This document shows, one piece after another, positions 1 through 8,913 of a DNA stretch of 64,000 nucleotides. How positions within the stretch are numbered: position 1 is the first letter of the stretch; each line of letters opens with the position of its first letter. Position numbers and translations under genes: made by a program. A model generated the notes under the pieces. The model searched no databases. It was not told the origin of the DNA and was given only the letters and a program-made list of their open reading frames with translations. Source of the DNA: Ruminococcus sp. (GTDB lineage Bacteria > Bacillota > Clostridia > Oscillospirales > Acutalibacteraceae); the NCBI GenBank assembly GCA_017411385.1, contig JAFQQF010000016.1:124001-188000 (forward strand), given 5' to 3'.

Positions 1-417
1 ATCTGGTATGCTCTATCTGTCCTTTTGAATGTTTTATTATTAATCGCAGCTAACCTCTGCGATTTCTGTTATTCCCTCTCCATTGATTTTAAATTTGCTG
101 GCTCAAAAATATATTTTTACCCTACTCTGATTTTTTCTATATTAAACTTTTCTCTCATCATTATCTTAGCGCTTCTGAACAAGCTGTCCGAAAAACGCAT
201 AAATTTTATTCTTATTCTGAATTCGATAATTAGCATTTCTCACGTCGGTGTAAATTTCACCCTAATGGCATATTGCAACACAGACATCATAAATAAGCTA
301 CCTTACATCCTTTTTACTACACTTATCACCGCACTTTGTATTCTTGCTCCAATTATAGCAAAAATAATACATAAAAAGCAGAGAATACAAGCAGCAAAAA
401 CAGTATCAAAAACTTAA
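1..417 (+). CDS. Membrane protein, 5'-truncated by the window edge
   Basis: The reading frame is open from base 1, so the TTG at 25 and other internal starts are probably not the true start and the gene begins outside the window. The visible ~138 residues are very hydrophobic, with about four predicted membrane segments (roughly residues 5-25, 38-58, 67-90 and 96-118) and a short basic tail ending in KKQRIQAAKTVSKT. No family is recognised. It ends shortly before a hairpin that also serves the convergent glgP gene. Integral membrane location is well supported; function is unknown. Confidence 0.6.
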   Translation: MWYALSVLLNVLLLIAANLCDFCYSLSIDFKFAGSKIYFYPTLIFSILNFSLIIILALLNKLSEKRINFILILNSIISISHVGVNFTLMAYCNTDIINKLPYILFTTLITALCILAPIIAKIIHKKQRIQAAKTVSKT

Positions 418-444
418 ATCATATGAAACAAGCGATAACAAAAC

Positions 445-474
445 CACCCTTTCCCGTGTGCTTAGGAAAGGGTG
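445..474 (-). terminator. Intrinsic terminator, probably for glgP
   Basis: A perfect 10-bp stem (CACCCTTTCC / GGAAAGGGTG) with a 10-nt loop lies between two convergent genes. Read on the minus strand it is followed by GTTTTGTT, so it fits termination of glgP best. On the plus strand the T tract is poor. Confidence 0.7.
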
Positions 475-539
475 ATTCTGTATTTTGCGGAGGGTTGCAT
501 CCGCCTTGCGTTTTTGTATTAAAAGTTCAATTTCGAAGT

Positions 540-2933
540 TTACTCCACAGGTTTGATGTGCCAGATGTCACGTGCATAGTCGTTTATTGAGCGGTCTGCA
601 GAGAAAACCCCTGCGTTTGCAATATTTGTAAGGGACATCTGATTCCACTTCTGTCTGTTTACGTAAAGCTCCGCTGAACGCTCCTGTGCTCTGCGGTAGG
701 ACTCAAAGTCTGCCAGCACCATATAGGGGTCAGCGTGAAGAAGATTATCTGCCACTGCAGAAAATCTGCCTGCTCGGATTTCGTCAACGGCACGGCGGAT
801 AACGCTGTTTGTGCCGTAGAAATCAAGAGAGCGGTAACCCTTTGCTTTCATATCGTTCACGGCAGGGGTTGTCATACCGAAGAGTATGATGTTATCCTTG
901 CCCACAGCATCGCAAATTTCTACGTTTGCACCGTCAAGGGTGCCCAGAGTCACAGCACCGTTTATCATAAATTTCATATTGCTTGTGCCCGAAGCCTCTG
1001 TGCCCGCAAGGGAAATCTGCTCGCTGATTTCAGCAGAGGGAATCAGCTTTTCTGCCACAGTCACACGGTAATTTTCAAGGTATACAACCTTGAGCTTTCC
1101 GTTAACCCTCGGGTCGTTGTTTATCTGATTTGCAAGGTCAACAATAAACTGGATAATCTGCTTTGCAAAGTAGTAACCGGGAGCCGCCTTTGCACCGAAA
1201 ATATATGTTCTGGGAGCAAAATCCATACTCGGGTTATCTCTGAGCATCTGATAGGTTGCAAGAATATTCAAAGCATTCATAAGCTGTCGCTTATATTCGT
1301 GGAGTCTTTTAACCTGAACATCAAAGATAGAGTCAGGGTCAATCAAAACTCCCGATGTTCTCTTTATCTCCTCTGCCATTCTCACCTTATTCTGACGTTT
1401 AATTTCAGCAAGCTTGTCAAGCACACCTCTGTCGCTTGAGAACTTTTCAAGCTCTTTAAGCTTTGATGCATCCGACACAAAGCCGTCGCCGATAAGCTCA
1501 GTAATAAGAGAAGCAAGGAGCGGGTTTGACTGATTGAGCCAACGTCTGTGAGCAATACCGTTGGTTACGTTTGTGAATTTATCGGGAGTATATTTGTAGA
1601 AATCCGAGAACACGGAATCCTTCAGAATCTGACTGTGCAAAGCAGAAACACCGTTAACCTTGTGGCTTGCCACAACTGCAAGGTTTGCCATACGCACCCA
1701 GCCGTCGCGGATAATGGACATCTTTGCGATTTCTTCCTCGGATTTACCTGCTTCCTTAAGCTCGTAGCACCAGCGTCTGTTAATCTCGCATACAATCTGA
1801 TAAATTCGGGGGAGCTTTGTGCGGAACATATCCTCGCTCCAGCATTCAAGCGCCTCTGCCATAACTGTATGGTTTGTATAGGCAATGGTGCCTGTAACAA
1901 TCCTCCAAGCCTCATCCCAGCCGTATCCGCACTCGTCCATTACAATTCGCATAAGCTCGGGAACAGCCAGCACAGGGTGGGTATCGTTCAAATGAATTGC
2001 CACCTTATCGGGCAGATTTGTGAGAGTTTTGTATACTCTCAGATGACGTTTGATAATATCCTGAATTGTGGCAGAAACAAGGAAATATTGCTGATTAAGC
2101 CTCAGGCTCTTGCCCTCGGTGTGATTATCTCCGGGGTAAAGCACCTTGGTAATACTCTCTGCCATCGCCTTCTGCTCAACGGCTCTCAGAAACTCTCCGT
2201 CATTGAAAAGCTGCATATCAAAGTCCTTGGAGTCAGCCGCCCAGAGTCTGAGTCTGCTCACACCCTTTGAGCCTTCGCCTGTGACAATCATATCATAGGG
2301 CACAGCGTGAACCTTGGTAGCGTTTTCAATCTTAACAAGGTGAATACCGTTTATCCAGTCCTCCACCATATTGCCGTTAAATGTTACCTCTACCGCCTTT
2401 TCAGGGTGAGCATGAAGCCACACGCTTCCTCCCGGAAGCCAAAAATCGGGAAGCTCTGTCTGCCAGCCGTCTACAAGCTTCTGACTGAAAATGCCGTACT
2501 CATATCTGAGGGAATATCCCATAGAGGAATACCCTTGAGCGGCAAGTCCGTCAAGAAAACAAGCCGCAAGTCTGCCCAGTCCTCCGTTTCCAAGTCCTGC
2601 ATCGGGCTCCTGCTCGTAAATCTTATCAAGAGAAACACCGAAGCTTTCCATAGCTTTCTTGGCAACTTCCTCCAAACCCATATTGCACAGGTTATTTTTG
2701 AGGGAACGGCCCATCAGAAATTCCATACAGAGATAGTAGACTGTCTTTTTCTCCTGCTTCTCTACCTTTGCGGTAAAATCTGCATAATCCTTGCTCATTA
2801 TCTCTCTGCAGACAATGGATGTCGCTTTATAGAGGTCCTCGTTGGTGGCTTCCTCAGGTGTAATATGAAAAACCGAGCTCAGCTTTTCAGTAATTGCCTC
2901 AACAAAATCTTTTACTGTAATCTTCTTATTCAT
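540..2933 (-). CDS. glgP: Glycogen/starch/alpha-glucan phosphorylase
   Basis: The 797-aa product is a full-length GT35 phosphorylase, which releases glucose-1-phosphate from alpha-1,4-glucans with pyridoxal phosphate as cofactor in the cytosol. The PLP-lysine region EASGTSNMKFMING lies near residue 650, and the N-terminal glycine-rich GNGGLGRLAACFLD segment is present. Length matches the bacterial family (about 800 aa). The ATG is preceded by GGAGGAAAT. It stands alone: it is divergent from zapA, has its own strong promoter (3052-3080) and ends at a hairpin. No other glycogen genes are nearby. Confidence 0.97.
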   Translation of the reverse strand: MNKKITVKDFVEAITEKLSSVFHITPEEATNEDLYKATSIVCREIMSKDYADFTAKVEKQEKKTVYYLCMEFLMGRSLKNNLCNMGLEEVAKKAMESFGVSLDKIYEQEPDAGLGNGGLGRLAACFLDGLAAQGYSSMGYSLRYEYGIFSQKLVDGWQTELPDFWLPGGSVWLHAHPEKAVEVTFNGNMVEDWINGIHLVKIENATKVHAVPYDMIVTGEGSKGVSRLRLWAADSKDFDMQLFNDGEFLRAVEQKAMAESITKVLYPGDNHTEGKSLRLNQQYFLVSATIQDIIKRHLRVYKTLTNLPDKVAIHLNDTHPVLAVPELMRIVMDECGYGWDEAWRIVTGTIAYTNHTVMAEALECWSEDMFRTKLPRIYQIVCEINRRWCYELKEAGKSEEEIAKMSIIRDGWVRMANLAVVASHKVNGVSALHSQILKDSVFSDFYKYTPDKFTNVTNGIAHRRWLNQSNPLLASLITELIGDGFVSDASKLKELEKFSSDRGVLDKLAEIKRQNKVRMAEEIKRTSGVLIDPDSIFDVQVKRLHEYKRQLMNALNILATYQMLRDNPSMDFAPRTYIFGAKAAPGYYFAKQIIQFIVDLANQINNDPRVNGKLKVVYLENYRVTVAEKLIPSAEISEQISLAGTEASGTSNMKFMINGAVTLGTLDGANVEICDAVGKDNIILFGMTTPAVNDMKAKGYRSLDFYGTNSVIRRAVDEIRAGRFSAVADNLLHADPYMVLADFESYRRAQERSAELYVNRQKWNQMSLTNIANAGVFSADRSINDYARDIWHIKPVE

Positions 2934-3051
2934 ATTTCCTCCTGCATCTTTTCTCGTTCAGAAAAATTATAAATTAAAATCGGTGTGATATCTGTCGATA
3001 TTCGTCAGACTAACCAATCAGTATCCATACTCAACCGATAAAGATAGTAAA

Positions 3052-3080
3052 ATTATACTATATTGCTTTTTAAATTTCAA
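3052..3080 (-). promoter_or_regulatory. SigA-type promoter of glgP
   Basis: On the minus strand TTGAAA (3075-3080) is separated by 17 nt from TATAAT (3052-3057), a near-consensus vegetative promoter. It leaves a 5' leader of roughly 110 nt before the glgP ATG at 2933. No recognisable riboswitch was seen in the leader. Confidence 0.8.
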
Positions 3081-3229
3081 TACATTACCGCACTAAAAAA
3101 TAATATATGGCGGTAACAAATAAGTAACCAATAAAAAAGCAGATTACAATTTTAACATTTTACTTTTTTATTTAATCATTTTGTACTATAATTACAATGG
3201 ATAATAATCACAGAAGGAAGGCTTACATA

Positions 3230-3877
3230 ATGGAAAAGAAGAATGTAGTCATCTATGTTGCAGGTCAGAGATTCTCCATCTCTACTGCAGATTCTCAGGA
3301 ATACGTAATCGGCATCGGCGAAAAGGTAGATGTAATGATTAAGGGTATTCAGAAGGACAACCCCAGACTCAACCGCGATGCCTGTGCAATCCTTGCTGCC
3401 TTGTCCCTTAGCGACGACGAGTCAAAGCTCAGAGATATGATGGAAGTGCTCCGCACACAGGTCAAGGATTATCTGGAAGCAAACGAAAAGCTCCGCGAAG
3501 AAAACGAGGCACTCAAGGAAAAAATCAAGGAGCTGTCCGAAAAAGCTCCTGTAGCTTCAAAGGAAGACGTAACAGAAGCCGCTGAGAAAGAAACAATCGA
3601 AGAACCTGTGGCAGCTTCCTCAGCCCAAGTTATGTCCAGAGCAGAAGCAATCCTTATGGCAGAAGCTAAAGAAGCACCTGCTCGCCAAACCGCTTTTGTG
3701 GGCAGAGATTTCCGCCGTGATAAAAAGAACAAGAAGAACAAAAAGCACTCAAATCACAGAAGCTTTGAAAGCACCACTCCTGCTCCTGTAGCAGTAAGCA
3801 CTCAGCCCGAGGCTCCTGCCGAGGATGAAGAGGTATCACCTTACCACCAGTTCAGCATTTTTGACGGTTTAGAGTAA
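3230..3877 (+). CDS. zapA: Cell division protein ZapA family
   Basis: The first ~95 residues match the ZapA fold: a short beta-rich start (NVVIYVAGQRFSI), the DNPRLNRDACAILAALSL helix and a coiled coil (LEANEKLREENEALKEKI). ZapA binds FtsZ and promotes Z-ring bundling at midcell. The ATG at 3230 is preferred over an upstream in-frame ATG (3197) because AGAAGGAAGG sits 8 nt before it. At 215 aa it is longer than typical ZapA (about 85-110 aa): an Ala/Lys-rich low-complexity tail follows and ends in SPYHQFSIFDGLE. A TATAAT at 3187-3192 is a possible -10 without a clear -35. The U32 gene follows after 32 nt, so they are probably co-transcribed. Confidence 0.85.
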   Translation: MEKKNVVIYVAGQRFSISTADSQEYVIGIGEKVDVMIKGIQKDNPRLNRDACAILAALSLSDDESKLRDMMEVLRTQVKDYLEANEKLREENEALKEKIKELSEKAPVASKEDVTEAAEKETIEEPVAASSAQVMSRAEAILMAEAKEAPARQTAFVGRDFRRDKKNKKNKKHSNHRSFESTTPAPVAVSTQPEAPAEDEEVSPYHQFSIFDGLE

Positions 3878-3909
3878 ATCTTTTATTACACACCAAAGGA
3901 GTGGGGAAG

Positions 3910-5979
3910 ATGAAAAACAAAATAGAAATCCTTGCTCCTGCAGGCAGTATGGAAAGCCTTGTTGCCGCTGTAAGAAGCGGAGCTGACGCGGTGTATCTGG
4001 GAGCAAAGGATTTTTCTGCCCGTGCATCGGCTCAGAATTTCAGCTTGGACGAGCTGAAAGAGGCAATAGACTACTGCCACATAAGAGGAGTCAAGGCGTA
4101 CCTGACAGTAAACACCCTGATGTTTGATTCTGAGCTTCAAAAGGCCCTCAGTCTTATCTCCGATGCCTACAACAAAGGCATTGATGCGGTTATCGTTCAG
4201 GACTGGGGACTTGCAAGCCTTGTAAGAAAGCATCTGCCAAAGCTCAGGCTTCACGGCTCCACCCAGATGAGCGTACACACCCCCTCAGGTGCAAAAGCCT
4301 TGTATGAAATGGGCTTTTCAAGAGTTGTTTTATCCCGAGAGCTTTCCCTCAGAGAAATAGAGGAAATCAGAAAAGCCTGTCCTATTGAGCTGGAGGTTTT
4401 TGTTCACGGTGCTCTTTGTATGAGTGTTTCGGGACAATGCTATTTTTCAGCAATGCTGGGTTCACGCTCGGGCAACCGCGGAATGTGTGCTCAGCCCTGC
4501 CGACTGCCCTTCAAGGCAGAAGGAGGCAGTGACTACGCCCTGAGTCTGAAGGATAACAGCATGATAGAATATATAACCGAGCTTCAAAAGCTTGGAGTGA
4601 CTTCTGCTAAAATCGAAGGCAGAATGAAACGCCCCGAATACGTGGCATCCGCCACCTCCGCCTGCAGAGAAAAACGTGACACAGGATTTGTATCCGATAC
4701 CACCGAGCAGTACCTGAGAAATGTTTTCTCACGCACAGGCTTTACCGACGGATATATAAAAGGAAAACGCACGGGCGAGATGTTCGGTCACAGGCGAAAA
4801 GAGGATGTAACCGCATCAAACGAAAAGCTTCTGCGTGACATTCGCAACACCTACAAAAACGAAGCTCCTCGGGTAGCAATCTCCTTTGAATTCACAGCAA
4901 ACATAGGGGAGCTTCCCACCCTTGAGGTATCAGACGGAACACATAGCATCACAGCAACAGGGGACACCCCCTGCGAACAGGCAATGACTGTCCCCTTAAC
5001 CGATGAAAAAGCCTCTGCCCTTTTGGCAAAATGCGGAGGCACCCCGTTCTTTGCAGAAAAAATCACCTGCAATATGGGAGAAGGGGTTTCTCTTTCTGCA
5101 GGAAAAATCAACGAGCTGAGAAGAAACGCTTTGCAGGCACTCTCAGAAAAACGGTGCCAGATTAACCGCGACCCCGTTGACACGCCCAAAATCGAACTTG
5201 CACCCTACAACTGCACAAACACAGAAGAAAAAGCAAAGCGAGCACGATTTGCAGACAATGACATCCCCGACAGCTTCAAGGATTTTGAGCTTGTTTTTGT
5301 GCCTGTCACATCAAAAGAGGAAGATATCCGCAATCTCATCAAAAGAGGCTTCAAAGTAGGCGTTGAAGTTCCCAGAGGAATGTTTGGCAGGGAAGACTCA
5401 CTCAGAAAAGCTTTGATAAAGGCAAAAGAGCTGGGTGTAAATCACGCTCTTGTTTCAAATATCGGTGCTGTATACCTTGCAAAGGAGCTTCAGTTTATTC
5501 TCCACGGCGGATTCGGACTCAACATTACAAACACAGCCTCTCTTATGTGGGCAGAAAGTATGGGACTTGCTGACACAGAACTGAGCTTTGAGCTTACAAA
5601 AGAACAGATTGACGCTTTGGGAGCTTCAATTCCAAGAGGAATTATCTCATACGGCTACCTGCCTTTGATGCTCTGCCGTACCTGCCCGGGGCTTACAGCC
5701 AAAACCGCCTGCAAAAATTGCAGTAAACAAAAATTTATGCAGGATAGGATGAACAAAAAATTCATTTTCACCTGTGACGGAAATTGCACCGAGGTGCTCA
5801 ACTGTGTGCCTCTTTTAATTCCCGACAAGATTAATACATTTTTGAAACTACAATTCCACACTTTCCGCTTTAGTGTGGAAAACTCTGTGGAAAAAGTGGA
5901 AAACACAGGTGATTTTTCAAGTGTTAATCAAAATTCCACTGCTTTTACCCGCGGATTATATTACAGAGGAGTTAAATAA
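3910..5979 (+). CDS. U32 family peptidase / RlhA-TrhP-like RNA hydroxylation protein
   Basis: The 689-aa product starts with the U32 signature region (ILAPAGSMESLVAAVRSGADAVYLGAKDFSARA) and carries the cysteine-bearing core EVFVHGALCMSVSGQCYFS...GNRGMCAQPCR around residues 165-200. Named peptidases, members of this family such as E. coli RlhA and TrhP act in rRNA or tRNA hydroxylation; which applies here cannot be decided. The C-terminal half looks like the two-part long U32 architecture. The ATG at 3910 is used because the GTG at 3901 lies inside the AAAGGAG ribosome site. The last ~30 codons carry repeated TGTGGAAAA motifs (see findings). Confidence 0.9.
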   Translation: MKNKIEILAPAGSMESLVAAVRSGADAVYLGAKDFSARASAQNFSLDELKEAIDYCHIRGVKAYLTVNTLMFDSELQKALSLISDAYNKGIDAVIVQDWGLASLVRKHLPKLRLHGSTQMSVHTPSGAKALYEMGFSRVVLSRELSLREIEEIRKACPIELEVFVHGALCMSVSGQCYFSAMLGSRSGNRGMCAQPCRLPFKAEGGSDYALSLKDNSMIEYITELQKLGVTSAKIEGRMKRPEYVASATSACREKRDTGFVSDTTEQYLRNVFSRTGFTDGYIKGKRTGEMFGHRRKEDVTASNEKLLRDIRNTYKNEAPRVAISFEFTANIGELPTLEVSDGTHSITATGDTPCEQAMTVPLTDEKASALLAKCGGTPFFAEKITCNMGEGVSLSAGKINELRRNALQALSEKRCQINRDPVDTPKIELAPYNCTNTEEKAKRARFADNDIPDSFKDFELVFVPVTSKEEDIRNLIKRGFKVGVEVPRGMFGREDSLRKALIKAKELGVNHALVSNIGAVYLAKELQFILHGGFGLNITNTASLMWAESMGLADTELSFELTKEQIDALGASIPRGIISYGYLPLMLCRTCPGLTAKTACKNCSKQKFMQDRMNKKFIFTCDGNCTEVLNCVPLLIPDKINTFLKLQFHTFRFSVENSVEKVENTGDFSSVNQNSTAFTRGLYYRGVK
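5874..5903 (+). repeat. Cluster of TGTGGAAAA (TTTTCCACA) motifs
   Basis: Two exact copies of TGTGGAAAA (5874-5882 and 5886-5894) and one variant AGTGGAAAA (5895-5903) lie in the 3' end of the U32 gene, just before an AT-rich intergenic stretch. The same nonamer occurs twice between dnaA and dnaN, so these may be DnaA boxes. They could also be a simple codon-level repeat encoding S/V-E-N/K. Confidence 0.4.
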
Positions 5980-6139
5980 TTAACAATTCTTTAATGTTCT
6001 CAGAAGAATTATTTACAGGAATTAACTTTAATTCCCCACAAAAAATATAAAAACTTTATGTTTCCTATGCAGAATTTCAATTTGGAATTATAATTTATTT
6101 TTGCAAGTCACATCACAAATTTGCAGGAAAGAGGTTACT

Positions 6140-6586
6140 ATGGAACAGAAACTCAAAATAAAGAAGCTTCGCGAAAACGCTACTATCCCAAAACGTGCCA
6201 CCGAAGGCTCGGCAGGCATGGATTTATACGCCTGTATTGACACTCCTGTTACAATCAAGCCCGGTGATTTAGCACTTATTCCCACCGGCATAGCCATAGA
6301 GCTTCCTTGCGCTGAATATGTTGCTTACATTTTTGCCCGCTCGGGACTTGGCATAAAGCACGGCATCTGCCTTTCAAACGGCGTTGGTGTTGTTGACTCG
6401 GACTACCGCGGTGAGGTTTGCGTGGGACTTTGCAACGTTTCAAGCAAGGAATACACTATTGAGCCTCAGGAGCGAGTTGCACAGATGGTAATCTCTCCCG
6501 TATCCCTGATGCCTGTGGAAGAAGCAGAGGAGCTTTCCGACACAAACCGCGGTGCAGGAGGCTTCGGTTCAACAGGGAAGCGCTGA
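6140..6586 (+). CDS. dut: Deoxyuridine 5'-triphosphate nucleotidohydrolase (dUTPase)
   Basis: The 148-aa protein has all five motifs of the trimeric dUTPase family in order: GSAGMDLYA, ARSGLG, GVVDSDYRGEV, ERVAQMV and the C-terminal RGAGGFGSTG. It hydrolyses dUTP to dUMP and pyrophosphate, keeping uracil out of DNA and feeding dTMP synthesis. The ATG at 6140 has GGAAAGAGGT upstream and gives the normal family length; the longer frame from 6101 is not needed. It lies between the U32 gene and the mre cluster. Confidence 0.96.
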   Translation: MEQKLKIKKLRENATIPKRATEGSAGMDLYACIDTPVTIKPGDLALIPTGIAIELPCAEYVAYIFARSGLGIKHGICLSNGVGVVDSDYRGEVCVGLCNVSSKEYTIEPQERVAQMVISPVSLMPVEEAEELSDTNRGAGGFGSTGKR

Positions 6587-6605
6587 GGTGCGTAGCCTTA
6601 TAGAA

Positions 6606-6658
6606 TCCCTCCGTCAAAAATCAAAGCTTTTTGCCACCTTGCTGTGAAAAAGGGAGGC
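6606..6658. repeat. REP-like palindromic element
   Basis: TCCCTCC (6606-6612) is followed by an inner hairpin (CAAAAA...TTTTTG) and closes with AGGGAGG near 6651-6657. The layout (pyrimidine-rich start, inner hairpin, purine-rich end) resembles the elements at 54831, 57891 and 62671, although the sequences are diverged. It fills most of the dut-mreB gap upstream of the mreB promoter. Confidence 0.5.
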
Positions 6659-6698
6659 TTAAATGCTCAAAAAATCTCCGCAATCCCTTATTTTGCGG

Positions 6699-6727
6699 TT
6701 GAAATCTATAAATCTATAGAGTATAAT
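6699..6727 (+). promoter_or_regulatory. SigA-type promoter of the mre cluster
   Basis: TTGAAA (6699-6704), a 17-nt spacer and TATAAT (6722-6727) lie about 100 nt upstream of the mreB ATG. The match to the vegetative consensus is very good. Confidence 0.82.
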
Positions 6728-6824
6728 TAAAAAGTTAAAGTATATTTTATTGTTATATATAACATATACCTTCATTTTAGTATCAAACTTCTTTTGCGTT
6801 CTCACGCAGGAAAGGGGCACAAAT

Positions 6825-7841
6825 ATGTTTTTCTCATTCACAAAGGATATCGGCATCGACCTTGGTACAGCTAACACTCTGGTGTTTATGAAGGGCAAGG
6901 GCATTGTCCTTCGAGAGCCTTCCGTTGTTGCTGTTGACATCCGCAACGACTCTGTGCTGGCAGTAGGCTCTCAGGCTAAGGAAATGATTGGCCGTACTCC
7001 CGGTTCAATCGTTGCTGTCCGCCCTCTCAAGGACGGCGTTATTGCTGACTTCCAGATTACCGCTTCCATGCTGAAGCATTTTATCAGAAAAACTGTCCGC
7101 TCAAACTTCTTCTCCCGTCCCCGCATCGTTATCTGTATTCCCTCAGGTGTTACCGAGGTTGAAAAGAACGCTGTTGAGGATGCCGCAAGAGAAGCAGGCG
7201 GAAAGGATATAGAGCTTATCGAAGAGCCAATGGCAGCTGCAATCGGTGCAGGTCTTCCTGTTGCCGAGCCTACAGGAAGTATGGTTGTTGATATCGGCGG
7301 CGGTACCTCCGAGGTTGCAATTATCTCTCTGGGCGACATCGTAACCTCCTGCTCTGTACGTGTTGCAGGCGACAAGTTTGACGATGCAATTATGTCTTAT
7401 ATTAAAAAGAAATATAATCTGCTCATCGGTGAGCGTACAGCTGAAGATATCAAAATCGGCATCGGCTCCGCTTATCCTTACGAGGATGAGGGCGAGATGT
7501 GCATCAAGGGCAGAAACCTGATGGACGGACTTCCCAAGAACATCACCATCACAGCCGCTGAGGTAAGAGATGCTCTGGCAGACCCCTTGGCAACAATTAT
7601 TGATGCAATCATCAACACTCTGGAAAAAACTCCCCCCGAGCTTTCTGCAGATATTATCGACCACGGCATTATGCTCACAGGCGGCGGTGCTTTGCTTCGC
7701 GGACTTGATCTGCTCATTATGCAGCAGACAGGTATGCCTGTTCACGTAGCAGAAAGACCTCTTGACTGTGTTGTTGACGGTGCTGGCAAGCGTCTGGAGC
7801 TGACAATGCCCAGCGAGTATTACCGCTCCAGAAGAAAGTAA
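6825..7841 (+). CDS. mreB: Rod shape-determining protein MreB
   Basis: The 338-aa protein is a bacterial actin homologue that polymerises under the membrane and guides the elongation machinery. Phosphate-1 motif [14 protein letters not shown] begins at residue 6, phosphate-2 is in [14 protein letters not shown], and the adenosine motif appears as [15 protein letters not shown]. The ATG at 6825 has AGGAAAGGGG upstream; earlier in-frame starts fall in the leader. It is followed by mreC, mreD and a class B PBP, the classic order, but is separated from mreC by 165 nt holding three hairpins. Confidence 0.97.
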   Translation: MFFSFTKDIGIDLGTANTLVFMKGKGIVLREPSVVAVDIRNDSVLAVGSQAKEMIGRTPGSIVAVRPLKDGVIADFQITASMLKHFIRKTVRSNFFSRPRIVICIPSGVTEVEKNAVEDAAREAGGKDIELIEEPMAAAIGAGLPVAEPTGSMVVDIGGGTSEVAIISLGDIVTSCSVRVAGDKFDDAIMSYIKKKYNLLIGERTAEDIKIGIGSAYPYEDEGEMCIKGRNLMDGLPKNITITAAEVRDALADPLATIIDAIINTLEKTPPELSADIIDHGIMLTGGGALLRGLDLLIMQQTGMPVHVAERPLDCVVDGAGKRLELTMPSEYYRSRRK

Positions 7842-7861
7842 TAAGTTACCGAAATGCGTAG

Positions 7862-7881
7862 GGTTGGAGCTTGCTCCAACC
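7862..7881. repeat. REP-like hairpin 1 of 3 in the mreB-mreC spacer
   Basis: A perfect 9-bp stem GGTTGGAGC / GCTCCAACC encloses a TT loop. The tight GC-TT-GC apex and the preceding CGTAGGG recur in the hairpin inside the RAYT relic at 18001-18024, suggesting a shared REP family. Confidence 0.6.
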
Positions 7882-7903
7882 GTGAAACAAATTGTAATAA
7901 TCG

Positions 7904-7920
7904 GCAGGAGCAACTCCTGC
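7904..7920. repeat. Hairpin 2 of 3 in the mreB-mreC spacer
   Basis: GCAGGAG / CTCCTGC is a 7-bp perfect stem with a CAA loop, 22 nt after the first hairpin. There is no T tract directly after it, so it is not a standard terminator. Confidence 0.5.
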
Positions 7921-7961
7921 AAATTCTTTCTTATTCACTTACAAAATATCCAAACCACTAA

Positions 7962-7987
7962 TCGGGGAACGGCTTTCCGTTCCCCGA
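7962..7987. repeat. Hairpin 3 of 3 in the mreB-mreC spacer
   Basis: An 11-bp GC-rich stem (TCGGGGAACGG / CCGTTCCCCGA) with a CTTT loop ends 8 nt before the GCGGAGG ribosome site of mreC. Without a T run it may act as a processing or stability element that sets mreB above mreCD, which is an inference. Confidence 0.55.
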
Positions 7988-8006
7988 ATTTCAGCGGAGG
8001 CTTAAT

Positions 8007-8912
8007 ATGAAAGACCTTATATCTTCAAAAAGCTTCAAAAAATTAATATGCGTTCTTCTTGTCATTGCGGTGACCTTTACTATTACCGCGGTATCAGGCA
8101 AGTCGGTAGTTTCAAGCCTTCTCAGCTCCTTCACTCTGGGCCTTCAGGAGGTTTCTGCCGCTGTGTCCAAGGAAGCTAACAAAAAATCCTACGATGAGCT
8201 TTTGGAAGAAAACGAAGCTCTCTCAAAGGAAATCTCAGAGCTTCGGACTCAGCTTGTGGATTACTATGACGTAAAGCAGGAAAACGCCCGACTCTGGCGT
8301 TATTATGACCTTAAAAGAGATTATCCCCAGTATGAGCTTCTGCCTGCTACCGTTGTCCGCCGTGACCCCAACGACGACTTCTATGCCTTCACAATCAATC
8401 AGGGCAGAAAAGACGGTGTAACAGCAGGTGACCCCGTTGTTACAGAAAAAGGGCTTGTAGGCTGGGTTGCATCTGTTGACGCTTCCACAAGCCGTGTTAA
8501 GACCATCCTTTCTCCTGATGCCAAGGTTGGCGCCATTGACTCGGTTTCCCGCGACAGCGGAATTGTAACAGGTAACGTTCTCTTTGCAGATAAAGGGCTC
8601 ACCACCATGACAAAAATATCCGCCCTCAACACAATGAAGGCGGGAGATATTGTAATCACCACAGGCATCAGCGGAATTTATCCTGCTTCTGTTATCGTGG
8701 GTGAAGTGGTGGAAATTCAGTTTGACGAATACGACACCTCAAAGTATGCAGTAATCAAGCCCTATGAAGACATTACCTCTGTTCTTGATGTGGTTGTTAT
8801 CACAGACTTCGAGGGCAAGGGAGAAATCTCCACAGGCTCTATTGAGGATATCACCCTTCCCACAGAAGCCGAGGAAACAACCGCTCCCACCACGGAAGCC
8901 GAGGTAGAATGA
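8007..8912 (+). CDS. mreC: Rod shape-determining protein MreC
   Basis: The 301-aa protein has a short cytoplasmic start, one membrane helix (about residues 13-32), a coiled coil rich in Glu/Leu (about 55-85) and the beta-domain with YDVKQENARLWRYYDLK and GRKDGVTAGDPVV...GLVGWV. MreC is an extracytoplasmic scaffold that links MreB/MreD to PBP2. The C-terminus is a Thr/Glu-rich tail (TEAEETTAPTTEAEVE). mreD starts 1 nt after its stop, so the two are translationally coupled. Confidence 0.94.
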   Translation: MKDLISSKSFKKLICVLLVIAVTFTITAVSGKSVVSSLLSSFTLGLQEVSAAVSKEANKKSYDELLEENEALSKEISELRTQLVDYYDVKQENARLWRYYDLKRDYPQYELLPATVVRRDPNDDFYAFTINQGRKDGVTAGDPVVTEKGLVGWVASVDASTSRVKTILSPDAKVGAIDSVSRDSGIVTGNVLFADKGLTTMTKISALNTMKAGDIVITTGISGIYPASVIVGEVVEIQFDEYDTSKYAVIKPYEDITSVLDVVVITDFEGKGEISTGSIEDITLPTEAEETTAPTTEAEVE

Positions 8913-8913
8913 T

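Noticed and set aside
735-1439. Long open frame opposite glgP (and 1548-2270, 2307-2972)
   Set aside because: Antisense shadows of a well-conserved gene; no ribosome site and no recognisable domain.
7143-7922. 259-codon frame opposite mreB
   Set aside because: Antisense shadow; it runs through the REP hairpins and has a Cys/Asn-rich composition untypical of real proteins here.
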